DNA of 64,000 nucleotides from Cristatella mucedo. Its lineage: Eukaryota; Bryozoa; Phylactolaemata; Cristatellidae. The notes below the pieces were generated by a model. The model saw nothing but the letters and a program-made list of their open reading frames with translations, did not search any database and had not been told where the DNA came from. The stretch covers positions 269,001 through 333,000 of the forward strand of contig WPIO01000073.1 of assembly GCA_009760855.2 (NCBI GenBank). The letters are read 5' to 3'. Positions within the stretch are counted from its first letter, which is position 1, and the number at the start of each line of letters is the position of its first letter. Both the position numbers and the translations under genes were made by a program. Below are positions 1-13,345 of the stretch, piece by piece.

Positions 1-299
1 GTGAGCTTCGAGTTATTGTTTGCGAAGTCGACGCCGTTGTGGCATTCTCATGCATGCCATTCTGATAGATTGGCTTGAGCATTAAAGCATGCCTTGTCAG
101 TGCAATGGCGTTAGAAAAAAACAAAACTATTCGATAGAGTTTAATTTGCTTTCAACCCTAGGTGGCAGCGGAAAGTGAAAAGAAATCCTTGGGCTGGTAA
201 TTGCACAAATTACATTAGCGAGATAGTGAGTATGGGTAATTTTTGGCATATCCGGTTGACATAGGGGTATTTCGATACTCGGCGTCAGGCTGATAAAAA

Positions 300-462
300 A
301 AATAAAGTTAGTTTGTCTAGCGCCCTAAGAGAACTTAATAAATATTCAGGTGCTTCACACATACCACGGTGCTCGAGCCCACGATCTCGGTCATCAAATG
401 CGTCCGTCCTGACCTCGATCACTAAAGGCGAGCGTCTCAACCACTGGGCTAAAAGTCTCGAG
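300..462 (-). mobile_element. SINE-A copy (tRNA-derived, LINE-A tail)
   Basis: Read on the minus strand, the unit starts with a tRNA-like head (GCCCAGTGGTTGAGACGC, then a box-B-like GTGGGCTCGAGC) and ends with TTAAGTTCTCTTAGGGCGC. That end is the same block found at the 3' end of LINE-A. The same head plus tail occurs near 27.8, 33.4 and 56.9 kb, which supports a dispersed family rather than a gene. Ends are approximate. Confidence 0.75.
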
Positions 463-1017
463 AGCTCGCTTAGCTGTCGGCTGCTCTCATGGAGCGACTC
501 GGGTATTGGACAGGCTGGGACATACGAGCTTCATTTCTCTTATTAAACTCTCTGTATTAGTCTCGGTCTGTAATACCGAAAGAAGCCTACAGACTGCGAT
601 GCTGTCACGCCAGAGGATACATGTTTAGAGGCTTAAGCAACAGCCAACAACCTTATTCGTCGTTTCACTCATCAAAGGAAACTGAGAAGTGCAGTTGAGC
701 CGGGCATGCTGTCCATGAAGTAAGTGGTGCAGAAGTAGTGCCTCGAGCTGGTTGTGAAAGGATTTTCGTTGTCGTAGTCATGAGAGAAGATGTCGTAGCT
801 GCAGCAGACTAGTAAGAGTGAATTACACACAAAGAGCGTAGGACGTAGCGAAAGGAGGCTGCCGTCACCAGCGTTTTCTTAACAGAAAAACATTGCAGGT
901 ACGATATTTTCCCGAGAAGATGAGGAGGAGACTGAAACTGCTGCATCTGCTCAGCTTTGTATGAAAAGGCCAATGCCAATGGCAATGCCTTACCGACCGG
1001 CCAATGAAGAGTGTTGG

Positions 1018-1072
1018 TTATCTTAATTGGTTAATTATCTTAATTGTTTAATTATCTTAGTTGGTTAATTGT
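1018..1072. repeat. Short AT-rich tandem repeat, about 3 units of 17-18 bp
   Basis: The phrase TTAATTATCTTAATTGG recurs about three times in direct order with small changes. It is a simple minisatellite with no coding meaning. Confidence 0.7.
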
Positions 1073-3435
1073 TGCACTAATCGAGCAAGAGCTGCCAAAG
1101 CTCCGCAGCAGAAGAGACAAATGACTGATTTTCTAGGAATTAAAAAAACCAACCTAATTGCAGTCTGTCGCAATGAATGTTTCTGCTGAATTACTTCACA
1201 GGCTGCTCTGCCAACACTGAGCTTCGCATAGCTAAGCGCAGAGAGAACGATGGGGCAACGTAGGAGTTTTAGCTCGCTACTGTGGCCAGTAGCCCCGATT
1301 CTTGAACATAAATTCGAGATGACGATTAGCTGCGCAGGACGTCTTCCTAATAAAAACCTTTATACGTCACGCATCTATAAAGATGTAAGAGTAAGAGCGC
1401 TCAACAAATGGTCTTACTAAAGCAGCTCAACAACAAAAAATGGAGAACCCAGTTACTGCGGCCATGCGCTTACGGCTTGCCATGAATAGGAATTCGAACG
1501 AGTCGTCATTTGTATTCCTGTGGCCTATCGGTGGCCTCCAAGAATGAATGACCGAAAGCCGGGAGTTCATTTTCACCGCCCATAATCTCTGTCTACCGTT
1601 TGACTATTAATCTTCCTATTTCTTCGACTTTGAGAACCTCTCGCGGTCAGCGATTTGTTGCCGACTTGGCTACTTCCAGTAGCGAAAAGTCTCCTGACCT
1701 GACGATAATAAAAAAAAGTAGCTGAAAGCCCACCTGCTCCTCGCAGCATTTCTATTGAAAGAATTGCCCATCGTGTGCCTAAAGGATGCTGAACTCGGTC
1801 ATGCTATCACTAACCTATACGTATATGTTTCCTTTCCACACTACTAAAAGTGGATAAAAAGATATTTATATCTTTCAAGCAAAATGCACTTGTATTACTA
1901 ATATTATTACCAATTAAGGGTATAAATTGTATTCCTTCCAAGTTTCTTTGACTAAGCTATGGTATACCACCTCTAAAAGCAAGTATGCAACCTGTTAGTG
2001 CGCAAAGAAACTGCAATTGGACTAGAATGTGATGGTTATACAGCAGCAGAATAATGCACAATGGTGCCGAGGTAAGAAAGTGCATACTTTAAGCGGTGAG
2101 TCCGTTAGCCACCATCCCTTCGCACTGATAGCATTCAAGGTTTTGCAGCATTTGCCCGCACATATCTAGTGCAACTGGAAGTTGCCTTGCATTGGATGAG
2201 CAGTCCTCCTAATTGTATTTGCATTTCTTTCCAAATTATCACCATTTGCACTTATTGCCAAAAGACCGGGACGAATGAACGATTTCTGCTGCTCTGCCTG
2301 TCATCGCATTCACCGTGAGTTTTTTTAGTTCAAACACGGAAGCCTGCACAACTCGAGCCTAAGTCATCACTTCACCACAACTAGAAAAGCTTAAGTCGGT
2401 CAAGCTTTTCGATAAGCGTCAGAAGACTTTCGCAACTGAGAGTAGGCTTTCATCTTATAGACCCATTCAATCGAACTGCTGCTAAGAATTGTTAGGACAG
2501 CAGCAGCAGCAGCAGCATTTACACAATCCACTCAGACGTTTGTTGGTGCATGTAACGTGATTGCAATACAAGCATAGCTATACACAAATCACTCGGATGC
2601 TCGTGAAGGTGCGTGCAGCTATGCTAGGGCTCGCGCGAAACTGAGATAGCCTATGCACTTGAGGTCGAATGCGTACGTGCTTGTTAGCATTCTCATATGT
2701 GGGTAGGTGGCTCGAAGCACTCTGGTAAGCGCGTGCTCAAGCAACCAGCATTTCACTCAGCTCAGCCTTCGAGCGAGCGAGCGACTGAGCGGGCTGCTGA
2801 GCGCCTTCAGATTGGTAGGTTGCTAGGGTGAAAGCCAGTTGATTCATGTCGCTACTCAATGAATCATCATACAAATGTGTGCGTTAAAAAAGAATGAATT
2901 CGGCACACCTGCAAGTCCTGACCAGCCGTGCTGGCTGCTTACAGCAGGAATTAATCCACTCGGCTCTTCGCCGGTCTCACCTTCTTACCCTATCACTGCT
3001 TCAAATACACCTGTCCGTCCACACAGCATTCCAACGGGGGGGGGGAGGCAAACCGCGACGAAAAGCTTTACAGCTCGCCACAGCCTCAGTCTCGCTCTCT
3101 ATCGAGCACATCTCAACATGCCCTGGCTGGATGTAAACGCACGAAACAGTGCAACAATATTATGCATTCGTAAATGTGTTGTCATTTAAAGTAGGATGAA
3201 CGATTGAAGGCAAGATTTGATGGACGGATGTGGTGCTCCTAGATGACCTATGCTGTATTTCATTGCCAATTTACAACAGGTAGAATGTATGCGAATTCAT
3301 TTATAAAATGGTTTAATTTCTCTATCGCCATTTAGCGCACTCAAACGATACGTTAAGCACGGCGTATAACATAAATGCAATCAGATTAAGCTAGATGTTT
3401 CGCTTGCAAGACGCAAGGTGCCACTGTAAGACGAC

Positions 3436-3540
3436 ATATAATAATAATAATAATGCACTTGATAAGGGCCCTCAGAGAACTTAATCTCTCTCTAGGCGCT
3501 TTACATTTGCTGCAAAGGGAAATGCAATTGACATCCGACA
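3436..3540 (-). mobile_element. LINE-A 3' end fragment
   Basis: The reverse complement ends in the LINE-A terminal block: TTTGCAGCAAATGTAAAGCG, then an AGAGAGATTAAGTTCTCTGAG block, then an ATT-rich tail (AATAATAATAATAAT on the plus strand at 3,440-3,455). It is a short 5'-truncated copy. Confidence 0.8.
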
Positions 3541-4221
3541 AATCCAACAGGAAATCAGGTGACAGAGTTCCATCAAGCTATTTGCGATCTGTCGATCAGT
3601 GCTGCACACGATTATTCAAGAGGCTATGCATTTACCTGTGGGTAGCACTTCTTCTGCTGCAGCCTAAGGCTAATGCGTTCGTGGCTACCAGAAACTTGCT
3701 GTGGCTGAATACCAAGCCAGTAGCTAAATCTTCGATTTATATGTATAATGTGCTTTCCCTTGTCAGTGGTAAGACAGTGCTCTCATTTAAAGCTTCTAGA
3801 TTATCAATAATTATGGACTTACAGAGTATGCCGCATTACTTCCTTATTAAAAAATCTACATCTCTAGATCGAGCGATCCTAGCCTTCCTTATACCCTAAG
3901 ATGGGAAATGCTAGGACAAAGAGTTGCATGAGGCTGCGACGGCTGCCACTTTGAGAGGGCAAGATAATTCTGGGCGTTTCTTCCGAAGTCTACCTAAGGA
4001 GACCACAAGGCATTGTGCAAGCGTGTCGTACTCAGACAGTTCGCCTGCGTGAGTAGAATAAATGGCGTAGCCTTCGATCGGGTCGTGCGTATGACCCGCT
4101 GATACCGGTGGCTACAACAGCAACTTCAAAACCCAATTTCGAGCCAGGACTTCACACCGGGTCATGGTTTCTGTCGATAAACAATTCCGAAGAAAGGAAC
4201 TCGTCAGTTGCCTCATGCTTA
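3541..4221. other. Unassigned sequence between two LINE-A fragments
   Basis: A plus-strand open frame runs through here (3,453-3,899), but its first part is antisense LINE-A tail. The remainder shows no motif or codon pattern that supports a gene. Nothing else is recognised. Confidence 0.5.
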
Positions 4222-4412
4222 TTGTAAAAAAAATAATAATACATTGTATAGCGCCCTAAGAGAACTCAATCTCTTTCTAAGAACTTTAGATTTACTAAAA
4301 AGCAAGCATGATCGAATGGACACATGGTGGCTCATGCTCAATCGCAACAAGTGAGTGTAGCAATATTAGAGGTGACATGCATAGGGTCAGCATGCAAATA
4401 ATTTTAGAAGTG
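4222..4412 (-). mobile_element. LINE-A 3' fragment, antisense
   Basis: The plus strand shows an AATAATAATA start, then the reverse complement of the LINE-A end (GCGCCCTAAGAGAACTCAAT). Near 4,375-4,400 it shows the reverse complement of the LINE-A phrase TTTGCATGCTGACCCTGTGC. Both marks are in the order expected for a minus-strand 5'-truncated copy. Confidence 0.8.
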
Positions 4413-4737
4413 GAAGTAGGCTATTATATTCAATCAAGCTAGTGCTATTCTTGAGCGGATCGCTTTAATTCTCACTTACCATTAATTTGTCGAGCAGAAG
4501 GTACGACTTACAGTGGTCTTGCCGAATTATTTTAAATTTCACGAATCGCAAGGTGACCATCGCAGCCAAATAGTGCAGCAGGAAAGGAGGGCAAAAAGCC
4601 TGAGGGAAAATATCAGTCGCTGCATACGGACTTCGGAAGTGAGTTTACCAGTTTGAGATCCGCCACTCGCAAGCAGCCCCGACACTACTTATGTCAAGGT
4701 AACCGGGCACCGTAACAAAAAATATACTAGCTGATGA

Positions 4738-4913
4738 TTATGATACGATTAAGCAGCCTTTTTTGTATAGTGACAGAAGAGCTTTTACGGCTATGACCAC
4801 CGTTTGCAGTGGTGACAAAGGATCGCCCACCGAAGGATTCAAACCCTCGACCTCGGGGCCGAGGTCGTGAAAAGCAACAGCTTTACCTAGTGAGCCATTA
4901 CGGCTCACCTTGC
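4738..4913 (-). mobile_element. SINE-B copy (tRNA-derived)
   Basis: On the minus strand this reads as a tRNA-like head (GAGCCGTAATGGCTCACTAG as box A region, GGTTTGAATCCTTCGG as box B region). A conserved body follows with TCGCCACTGCAAACGGTGGT-like sequence, ending in AAAAAAGGCTGCTTAATC. Near-identical units lie at 24.4 kb (minus) and 32.3 kb (plus). Confidence 0.85.
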
Positions 4914-7137
4914 TGGCACCCGACTGGATGAGTCCTGAGATGACTCGAGGAGGGCATCTGTGAGACCGACATCGGAATAGCAGCTACGCATGGCAGCCGT
5001 CGCAAGTGGAGCGCCGCCCGGAGTGGGCGACCATCAGGTCGGATTGAGAAATCTGAACTAGCATTCCCTTCTCGTGGCCAGCAGCCGACCGCAGCTCCAT
5101 TGGAAGACACAGGGAAACGGCATTCTCAGACTCTTGGACCAACCCAGAGGCTGCTGTGTACAATGTCAGAATGTAGTACGACTGAGTGACCTTCAGCTGC
5201 CCTGCCAAAGTAAAGCCGCAGTAGCCTAGACGAAGAAACGCCGTCTTGACAAGCAGCGTCAGAAAATACGAGGCTCAATCGACGATGCGGACACTAGTTT
5301 GTCGTTTTTAAAGAGGGCTGACTAACGTCAGTGCTCTATAAATTCTTGTCGCACACTGTAGAACCGAATGATTTCACGATCGTTTGCATGCTAGAAACCG
5401 GAAGAAACTCGGAGAATGCAGGCGAATTTATGAAGCTTAAAATCTGTTTGTGTATACGCGTACATGTACCATATCAATAGCGCTTAAATCGCCAATTAAA
5501 CCATTGATCATCTGCAGAGCAAATAGAGGCGGGAGGCTGAGCTCACTCCGCTGCGGTCTGGAGTGAGGCTGTCGAGTGGCGAGGCCATCTAATTGGATCA
5601 CTTCCATTGGGGGTCAAGGATACTTTATGCCTCTTGATGACGATGTTATCGATCCTGCAAGCGAAAGCAGCAGCTGTAGTCGTGCACTGTGGCCCTCATT
5701 CCTAAGCGCGGGCGGCGCCTGCACTGTTGGCCCCATTTTTACCTTATCTATGCGACCGGGCGCGCCGACGCGATCGATTTAGCAGCCAGACGTCAGCCTG
5801 TGTTGCGCAGTCTTTGCCGTCCGCCCACATTCGAAGCTTCCAATCTTGACGTCTGGCCGTGCGTTCCGTCCCAGACACTAAATCGATCGCCGTCCGGAAG
5901 TTTCTCGCCCAACTTCGGTACGCGATCTTCTCACGGCAACGGAGGGCACACGGACGTCGAAAATTGGCTCTTAGCTCGTATGCATCGCCGTTTGATTTTC
6001 GTACACATGAGTCGCTTACGGTTAAAATGCACTAGCACGCTGGCGCAATGCAGGGAAACGCGAACTCGTCTTGGTGTCGAGCACAGTCAGACACAGTCCG
6101 CTGACTCTGGGCGCCCGCTCGACAGAAGCGTCTTCATCGGCTCGCATTGTCACAGAACAGCCTGCGAAGCGATATCTATGAAAATGCCGCATACATTTGA
6201 CTCATGCCAGTGCGATCGACGCTCGTTTTATCATACAAATGTTTTTGTACGACGTTTATAATGTTTGCTGCCGGGTGGCGGTTCGCGGCTATCGCATCTG
6301 GGACCGACTCTCTCGGCGTGCATCCCCTCCAGTCCGACTGTCTGCTCTGAGCTCCCTCGAGTTTTCTGCGTTCGCTGAAAAAGTTAGAACATCGCCAGTT
6401 TCACTGGAGGCTATCATTTCCTTGTAGAGGCACCGTTCGTCGGCCTGACGTCCTGCGCTAGCGGCGCGCTTGAAAGCAGCCTGGCCGCTCGGGCCTGCAG
6501 CCAAAACGTCTGGCGGCAGCGGCGGCGGCGGCTGCGGCGCCGATTTCCGGGCCGGCCGAGGTGGGGAGCCCTCGAGGCAGGCTGCGACGATCGTGGGTGG
6601 TCCGACGCAGCGGCCGACATGCAAATTTGCCATGACGCTTGCTGGCCGTCGTGCGGAGGTCAGCCGAGGTGCCCGTCCAGACACAGACTTTTTTTGAGTC
6701 ATTCTCGCTCCGGCCAGTTGTCCCGTGCCGCCGCTTCGGCAACTTGGGCCAAGGCCGGCTAGTTGAGCGAGCTTTGGCTCTGGGCCAAGAAACGGGCGCA
6801 ACACCGCCTCCGATGGGCAGTGGACACAAGTGATGAATTAGACAGAGGAGGAGGGCAGCCAACCGCGAAAGGAGGCGAGGCTGGCTCGTCGTGCAAAACA
6901 GGCCTCTGCTGTGCATCGGAAGGGCGCTCCGACGGGCCGTCGGCTGAGTACTGGCGTGAGTGAGTGGTCAGCCAATTTGCAGCCGCTTCAGCTGGGCATC
7001 GGGAAATCTCAGTCGGCCACGCCCCGCCTGGTGTCATGTCGGGAGGCTTAGTCGCAAGCTATTGATTATCCTCTCCGAAGAGGGAAGCCAAGGAATCTGA
7101 CCGATTGTCATAGTGTCTCATCGTCGTCATAAGTCGC
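4914..7137. other. Mixed region, GC-rich from about 5.5 kb, no firm gene
   Basis: A minus-strand frame ending at 4,984 follows a good-looking acceptor (CTTTACTTTGGCAG near 5,205-5,220), so a 70-codon exon is conceivable, but nothing in it is recognised. A 190-codon plus-strand frame (5,689-6,261) and several overlapping frames at 6.3-7.0 kb, in sequence rich in GGC/GCC, have no family resemblance. A run this long is possible by chance in GC-rich DNA. I assign no gene. Confidence 0.4.
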
Positions 7138-7190
7138 AGTGTCTCATCGTGAGCTTGTAGGATCATCGTGAGCTTGTAGGATCATCGAGT
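7138..7190. repeat. Two adjacent copies of a 21-bp unit
   Basis: The phrase ATCGTGAGCTTGTAGGATC occurs twice in tandem. A related TCTCATCGT phrase also occurs just upstream near 7,113. Confidence 0.7.
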
Positions 7191-7723
7191 GAACTCCTTA
7201 CTAGTGGCGCCTGTGCTTGTAGCTGCTCCTACACCAACCTCCTTGTTGTCCTCCTCTTCCTCCTCCTTCATCCTCATCCTCCTTTTCTTACTCCTTCTCC
7301 TCATCCCCATCAGCTGCTGCTGCTGCTCGCTCCCCATTCGCATCCTCTCATTTCCCTGCAGAAGCTATGAAGCACACACTTGCTGATGCTGATGCAGCTC
7401 CGAGCTGCCTTACTGTCTGTGTGCTCTGTTTCAGAAATGTCACCTTATGCTATGCTGGGTACCCACCCAGAATGAGATTGAGTTCTCCGAGGGCGCTTTA
7501 TCAAATGAATTATTATTATTCTTACTATTATTACCCATTGCCCTGCGAGTCGGGCTTCGAACGGAGAAGTCCTGGTGAGAAAAACACAGTATTAAAGCGA
7601 GGGAGACACGGGCGTACGTAGGCCCGGATCAATGCGGTGAATATTATTATATAGACGATAGCATGAAATATATCTGCTGGGTATACTGCCTTCATTTTTC
7701 TCGAACAACTTCTCCCCTTCATC

Positions 7724-8336
<613 letters not shown>

Positions 8337-8339
8337 TCT

Positions 8340-9159
8340 CTGTCTCTACCTCCCATTTCGGTACTCATTTCCTCTGGCTGACTCACTGTTTTTCAGGTTG
8401 GTCAGTGCCCTAGTCTCACTCTCAGTCTTCGATACTCTTTTTGGCTGTGTCTCTCGATCTGCCTGTCTCGAGCCTCTCCCTATGTCTCTCTATATCTGCA
8501 CGTCTGTCTTGTCTGTTTCGGACTCTCCGGGTTTGTATTTTTCTCCATGTTACTGTCTCCTCTTGCCCGTACTCTTCCTTGGTTCACAGAGGACACTGCA
8601 GAGGATCGCGTTCTGCGTCAGAGGTGCCGCTCCATTGTTCAGGCTTTGCTTTATCCCCTGCTAAAGCTCTACTCGGCAGCCTTCGGCCGCATCATCTTTG
8701 AGAGCGATGTGCCAAACGTGCTTGTTCGGGCTTTGTTTTTTTGTTTGCTGGACGAAGCTTTATGGTACAGCCGGTATGGTATCGGACATCAAAGCGTCCC
8801 GCTCCGCCTACCTAAGTCAGCAAGCCAACCACAAGCAATTATTTAACTCAAAACCTCGTTTGTGTAGTTTCCAGATATTAGGGTCTCTAACGCTAAATAC
8901 TGCGACAGATGCCATCTCCACCGGAGGGGGGCTCCACTTTGGCCGACTGCGTTGAAACAATTCTGTCAAACGTGGTCGGTAGATGAGAGGTCGAGAAAGT
9001 GGCCGTGCATGCCGACCTTTCCTTGCTAGGCCGAAGTGCTTTTTTAGTCAATCCACTACTAAATGGCTTTTAATTAACTTTCACCAAAGCAGTTACAGAC
9101 TGGCGAAGTTATATAATCGAGACACTAAAAAAGCACAACTAGCTGCTCCGGTTAGCAGA
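8340..9159. other. Unassigned sequence after the microsatellite
   Basis: CT-rich for the first 150 bp, then ordinary sequence. Overlapping frames at 8,441-8,955 show no recognisable motif. I see no gene. Confidence 0.5.
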
Positions 9160-10019
9160 TTGATGAACTGAATGTAGGAGTCATATTCCAAAGCGACCTC
9201 TCGTTAGACGACCATATCAGCTCCACAGTCAAATCAGCCTATTTTCAGCTTCATAACATTTCTAAAATTCGGGCTTGTTTAGATAAGGATACCACGTCTG
9301 AGTTGGTCCATGCATTCATGACATCTCGTCTCGACTTCTGCAACTCACTGCTTACTGGCCTACCAGCATGTGCGATCAGGCGATTGCAGCTGGTGCAAAA
9401 CTCTGCAGCTAGGCTTGTCTGTCGTGAGCGTCGTAGTTGCCACATTACTCCACTTCTCGCCGACCTGCACTGGCTACCAGTCAAGCAGCGGATTGACTTC
9501 GAGGTTTGTCGCTCACTTTTAGGTTCCTTCATCGCATGGCTCTAGCCTATCTCTCCGACATACTCCCCCATCAGGCCAAGCATCGTACCACCCGCTTTTC
9601 GGAATCCAACAGTCTACAAATACCTCGTACAAACCGTAAATCCTTTGGAGACCGTGCATTTAGTTCGTGTGCTCCCAAAGCCTGGAACTCCCTCCCGACC
9701 TGCGTCAGAACATCCCCTGACCTGACCACATTTAAAAGGAACCTAAAAACACACCTATTTAGGACAGCATTAAGTGGGTACCTGTGATTCGTCCTTCATG
9801 TGCTTATGCATGCTGACACTGTGCATGCTGCCACTAACCACATTTGCATGCTGACCCTGTGCATGTCACCCCTAACAATATTATTCATTTTGTTTGTTTT
9901 TTAAGCATGATTTTACTTACCATTCAATTGCATTTCCCTTTGCAGCAAATGTAAAGCGCCCAGAAAGAGATTAAGTTCTCTGAGGGCGCTTTATCAAGTA
10001 CATTATTATTATTATTATT
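9160..10019 (+). mobile_element. LINE-A copy, 5'-truncated (C-terminal RT region and 3' end)
   Basis: The copy keeps only the end of the reverse-transcriptase ORF and the 3' UTR of an L2/CR1-type non-LTR retrotransposon. Visible phrases are RLDFCNSLLTGLPACAIRRL, QLVQNSAARLVC and HITPLLADLHWLPVKQRIDF, then KAWNSLPTCVRTSPDLTTFK. The reading frame shifts once near 9,510. The 3' end has the TTTGCAGCAAATGTAAAGCG block, GAGATTAAGTTCTCTGAGGG, and an ATTATTATT tail. The catalytic domain is absent, so it cannot be autonomous. The same order of phrases recurs at 25.5, 31.9 and 63.1 kb. Confidence 0.9.
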
Positions 10020-12784
10020 TTAACCTCACAACTACTAGCCTGCATTCGGTCAAACAATCGGTGTCCTGAGTCCCTTTGAGAAATTCTTTCTGTAAGGACG
10101 CACATATGGACTTGAAGTAATTCTACCTATAGCCGCTTGGCATAGCCATTTTTCTAAGCACTCACTGAGTTGCCCACTAGTACCCACTAGTAAAAAATGC
10201 TTTATTAATATTGAAATATTGCATACGATGAAACAGCATTCAATGAAACAGTATAAATTGAAACAGCATACACTGAAACAGCATACATTGAAACAGCATC
10301 CAATCTCTGTCCAGGGCTTTGTAGAGGCTCTGATAACTTTTCAGTTGCAAGTCCTTTGGTTGTCCCTTGGTAGCTGATAGTTGGGATTCATACTCTGTAT
10401 CTTAGCGTGCACCAGCGGCAAAACCTGCCACCTTCAAGCTTTAGGCGAATAAATGAATTAAAGCATCTAGCTCACCATCTCAGCTTCTCAATGCACACGG
10501 CTCTGCACGGCACTCCGGAGTAGCTAACGTCTCGGGCTCTACTTTTTGCATTCACAGCACGTGACTCGTGACCTGCTCGAGAGGGCACGCGGAGCCAGTG
10601 CTGTCGTGAGTGCGCGAATAGGCGCTGCCAACCCCTTAGAGATAGAGAGACAAAGAGACAATGGGTACGGGCAGGCGTCTGTCAATCAGATGCACGAGTA
10701 GGGGTGGCCATTCCTAGGCACGAGGAAGCTCGGCATGGGAACACTCACGAGTGGTTTCTAACACGTATTGGACCTACGTTTATGCCTGTGTGCATGGCTG
10801 CCTGGCAAATGACGGTGCTCACATTGCCAATAGCCTCTGCTTAAATAATTCACAGCCCTCCCGATGCTAATCGTCTCGAGAAGTACTGCTGTATCACTTA
10901 TCGAGCAGTGAGTGCCTTCTAGACTGCTTTACCCCATCTCCCAGCTTTCGCTTTTGGCAAACTAAATGCGCGGGCGTTCAGGCACAGGTGGAGAAACTTA
11001 CTTGCGATACTGGTGGCACCACTGGAGGGCGACATACGATACGACCAACGTATCGTCATTAGTAGCTGGGGTGGCCTGTAATAGTAAAACTCGGGCTTCG
11101 ATTCGTGGCTAAGGAATAGTTGAAGCAGCCAACAGTACGCGAATATTTGCAGCTAATGACCAAATGCAGCGATATCTAAGCGTTTGTCACTACAGCCTAA
11201 GACATCAACCAGAACCTCTGCACACGACAAAGACTATTTAACTTCTTAGGTTACCGAATCCATTTTCAAAATAGTTAGAAGTCGTATATAGCGTTAAAAC
11301 TAGTACGGTTCAAGGTTTTTCCGAATGCGATTCCGAATATTTGTGGTACACGAACCGCGCGCGATTACTATCCACCGGGCAGCAGCCCTGACAATGCAGC
11401 ATACAGGTACAGGGTAAACCTTTCGCGAGCCTTGTGAATGAGAATATAAGTTTTGATTTATAGCCGCTGGTGATAAACCGATGTAACCCTGCGAAATGAC
11501 CGCGGGGTAAGCCAGCCAGACAATCGCTGATATTCACGAGTCGCTGTTCCTGAATTGTTATGGCTAAGGAACCAGTTATGCGATAGTGTGCAGCCAAGGC
11601 CGCATACAAACCGACCATGAGATTGGCAGTCAGCTCTCTTTCCGGAGTATACCCTAGGTATTTGAGGAGGAGCCCGTGGTGGGTGTAGGTAATGGCCGCC
11701 GTTGAGTGCGTGCGACTCTCCGGCTTTGTCCAATGGACCTCTCAACGTAATGGCTACGGACTTGTTATGCTGAGGTACGAGCGCTCCTCTTCGCTGCCTC
11801 GTCGCTCCGCTACCACCGTCATACCTGCAGTAGCATCAGCGCTGCACGTGCAGGGTTCGGGCGTCGCCGTCAGTCTTCGTCGGGCGTCGGCTGAGACTGG
11901 CACCGCTACGAGTTCCGCTTCTTTCAGCCCCGAACGCGGAGGCTGCATACGCCGTCCCTTACAGCTGTGTGCCTTTAACAATGATACAATACGACACGGA
12001 ATGTATTTTATTTAAAGGCCTGGCCTACCGCAACATACCACTGGCGATACTAAACGTCTGTTTCGGCCTCCATGCCTACCGGCAGTGAGTTATAGCAGTC
12101 CCACTCAGAGAAAACCGGAGTTCTACTAGGGTATTTAGCTAGCCGTTTCGGTAGGCAACATCCCATTCAGGCATACAATCGAGCATGACTTGCGTGGCTG
12201 TAAAGACGATCTTTCAAGTAGTTGTGCAGACCTTTATGTGCAAGTCCGAGAGAAAATCCAGAACGCGTGCTTCCTCACATCCGAGTTTCACCAAATGCCT
12301 CTAGCTGTTAAGAGCGCCGAATCTCCAGTTCCAGCCACGATGCTAGGGTTTGCGGTGACTGACGACTGCTAACGTCCAATCGTACCGTCATTAAGTTTGT
12401 ACAATTCGGCCGCCAGCCATGATCTGGTGACTGTCAAACAAGAGAAATTCGGTGTATCGACAGCCACAGGATTTTCGGCGGTAGCTAGGGGTCGGCGGCA
12501 TGCTTGCTCAGCACCAAGCTGCTAATGTCTAGTTTGCCCGAAATAAATTTGCGAGTATTTACTACATAAGTTGCTCACCACTTCTTCTATTACCGATTGC
12601 CTACTCTCAAAATAACTCTGCGAAAAACCGGCTCAGGTTGACTCCATCATTTCGCAAAAGAAACTCGCTTCGTTAAGTCGAAACTTAGGGAACATGCTTC
12701 TTCCAGATCGTCGCTTCCTTCCACGGTTCGCACTCAGCTTACTTTCTTGACCTATGTAAGTCATAGCAGCAAAAGTAATGGGAA
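10020..12784. other. Unassigned 2.8 kb
   Basis: Apart from the 15-16 bp minisatellite at 10,222-10,312 I recognise nothing. At 11,690-12,015 a plus-strand frame and a minus-strand frame overlap in moderately GC-rich sequence. Neither has a motif or clear splice sites, so no gene is called. Confidence 0.45.
10222..10312. repeat. Minisatellite, unit about 16 bp (AACAGCATACATTGA-like)
   Basis: Five to six direct copies of a phrase like GAAACAGCATACATT, each with one or two changes, lie in tandem. Confidence 0.9.
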
Positions 12785-13345
12785 TCAATATAGTGCTCTA
12801 GGAGAACTACATATTTTTCTAGGCACTTAATTTGCAATTGAATGAAAGTATGACAATCACTTAGTTGCACGACTTACAATGTACGCATAAACAAAGTGAA
12901 GGCAACTATAACAAACGTTACAAATGCTGGTAGAAACACGTGTGTCTAAATGTCATCAGTTCGTGGGATGTCGGGAATATCATATCGGGCTGAAGGCACG
13001 ATCTTCGTGCGTGACCTAAGGTTGGCCAAAGGCTCGGCTAAAATCCTCGAATCCGAAGAGCAGGTGGTATGCTATGAAGGCCAGATTGGGAAGTATTTGA
13101 AGAAGATCAGAGGTCGGAGCGAGAGGACGAAGGAACCGAAAAGTGAGCGACAGCGACCTTGAAGTCTGACTGATGGTTAGCTTACGCCGGTCGATGAGAG
13201 GTGTGTATGCACCATGGCAGTTGCGACGTATGCGACGGGCAAGCCTAGCTGCAAAAGCTGACCCCAACTTTGAGTGCCTAGTCGTGCAGGCAGGGAGACG
13301 CGATCGAGAAAACGCTCTTCTTAAGAAGATTCTGAAAGTTGATAG
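12785..13345 (-). mobile_element. LINE-A-type copy, decayed, antisense
   Basis: On the plus strand the segment starts with the reverse complement of the LINE-A end (CTAGGAGAACTACATATTTT, TTCTAGGCACTTAATTTGC). Minus-strand frames further in read TFRFLRPLAPTSDLLQILP, matching the LINE-A stretch FRSLHPLAPTYLSDLLPHQ by position and spacing. Beyond it lies a decayed counterpart of the ARLVCRERRSCHITPLL phrase. Many substitutions mark it as an old copy. Confidence 0.7.

Larger units (their letters stand above)
1..3435. other. Intergenic stretch, no recognisable gene
   Basis: Apart from one SINE-A copy near the start, I see no conserved protein, splice-bounded exon or RNA gene. Short open frames around 2,875-3,190 overlap each other, have no family resemblance and look like chance. 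The segment has a CAG run at about 2,498-2,517 and a short AT-rich tandem repeat near 1,018-1,072. Confidence 0.6.
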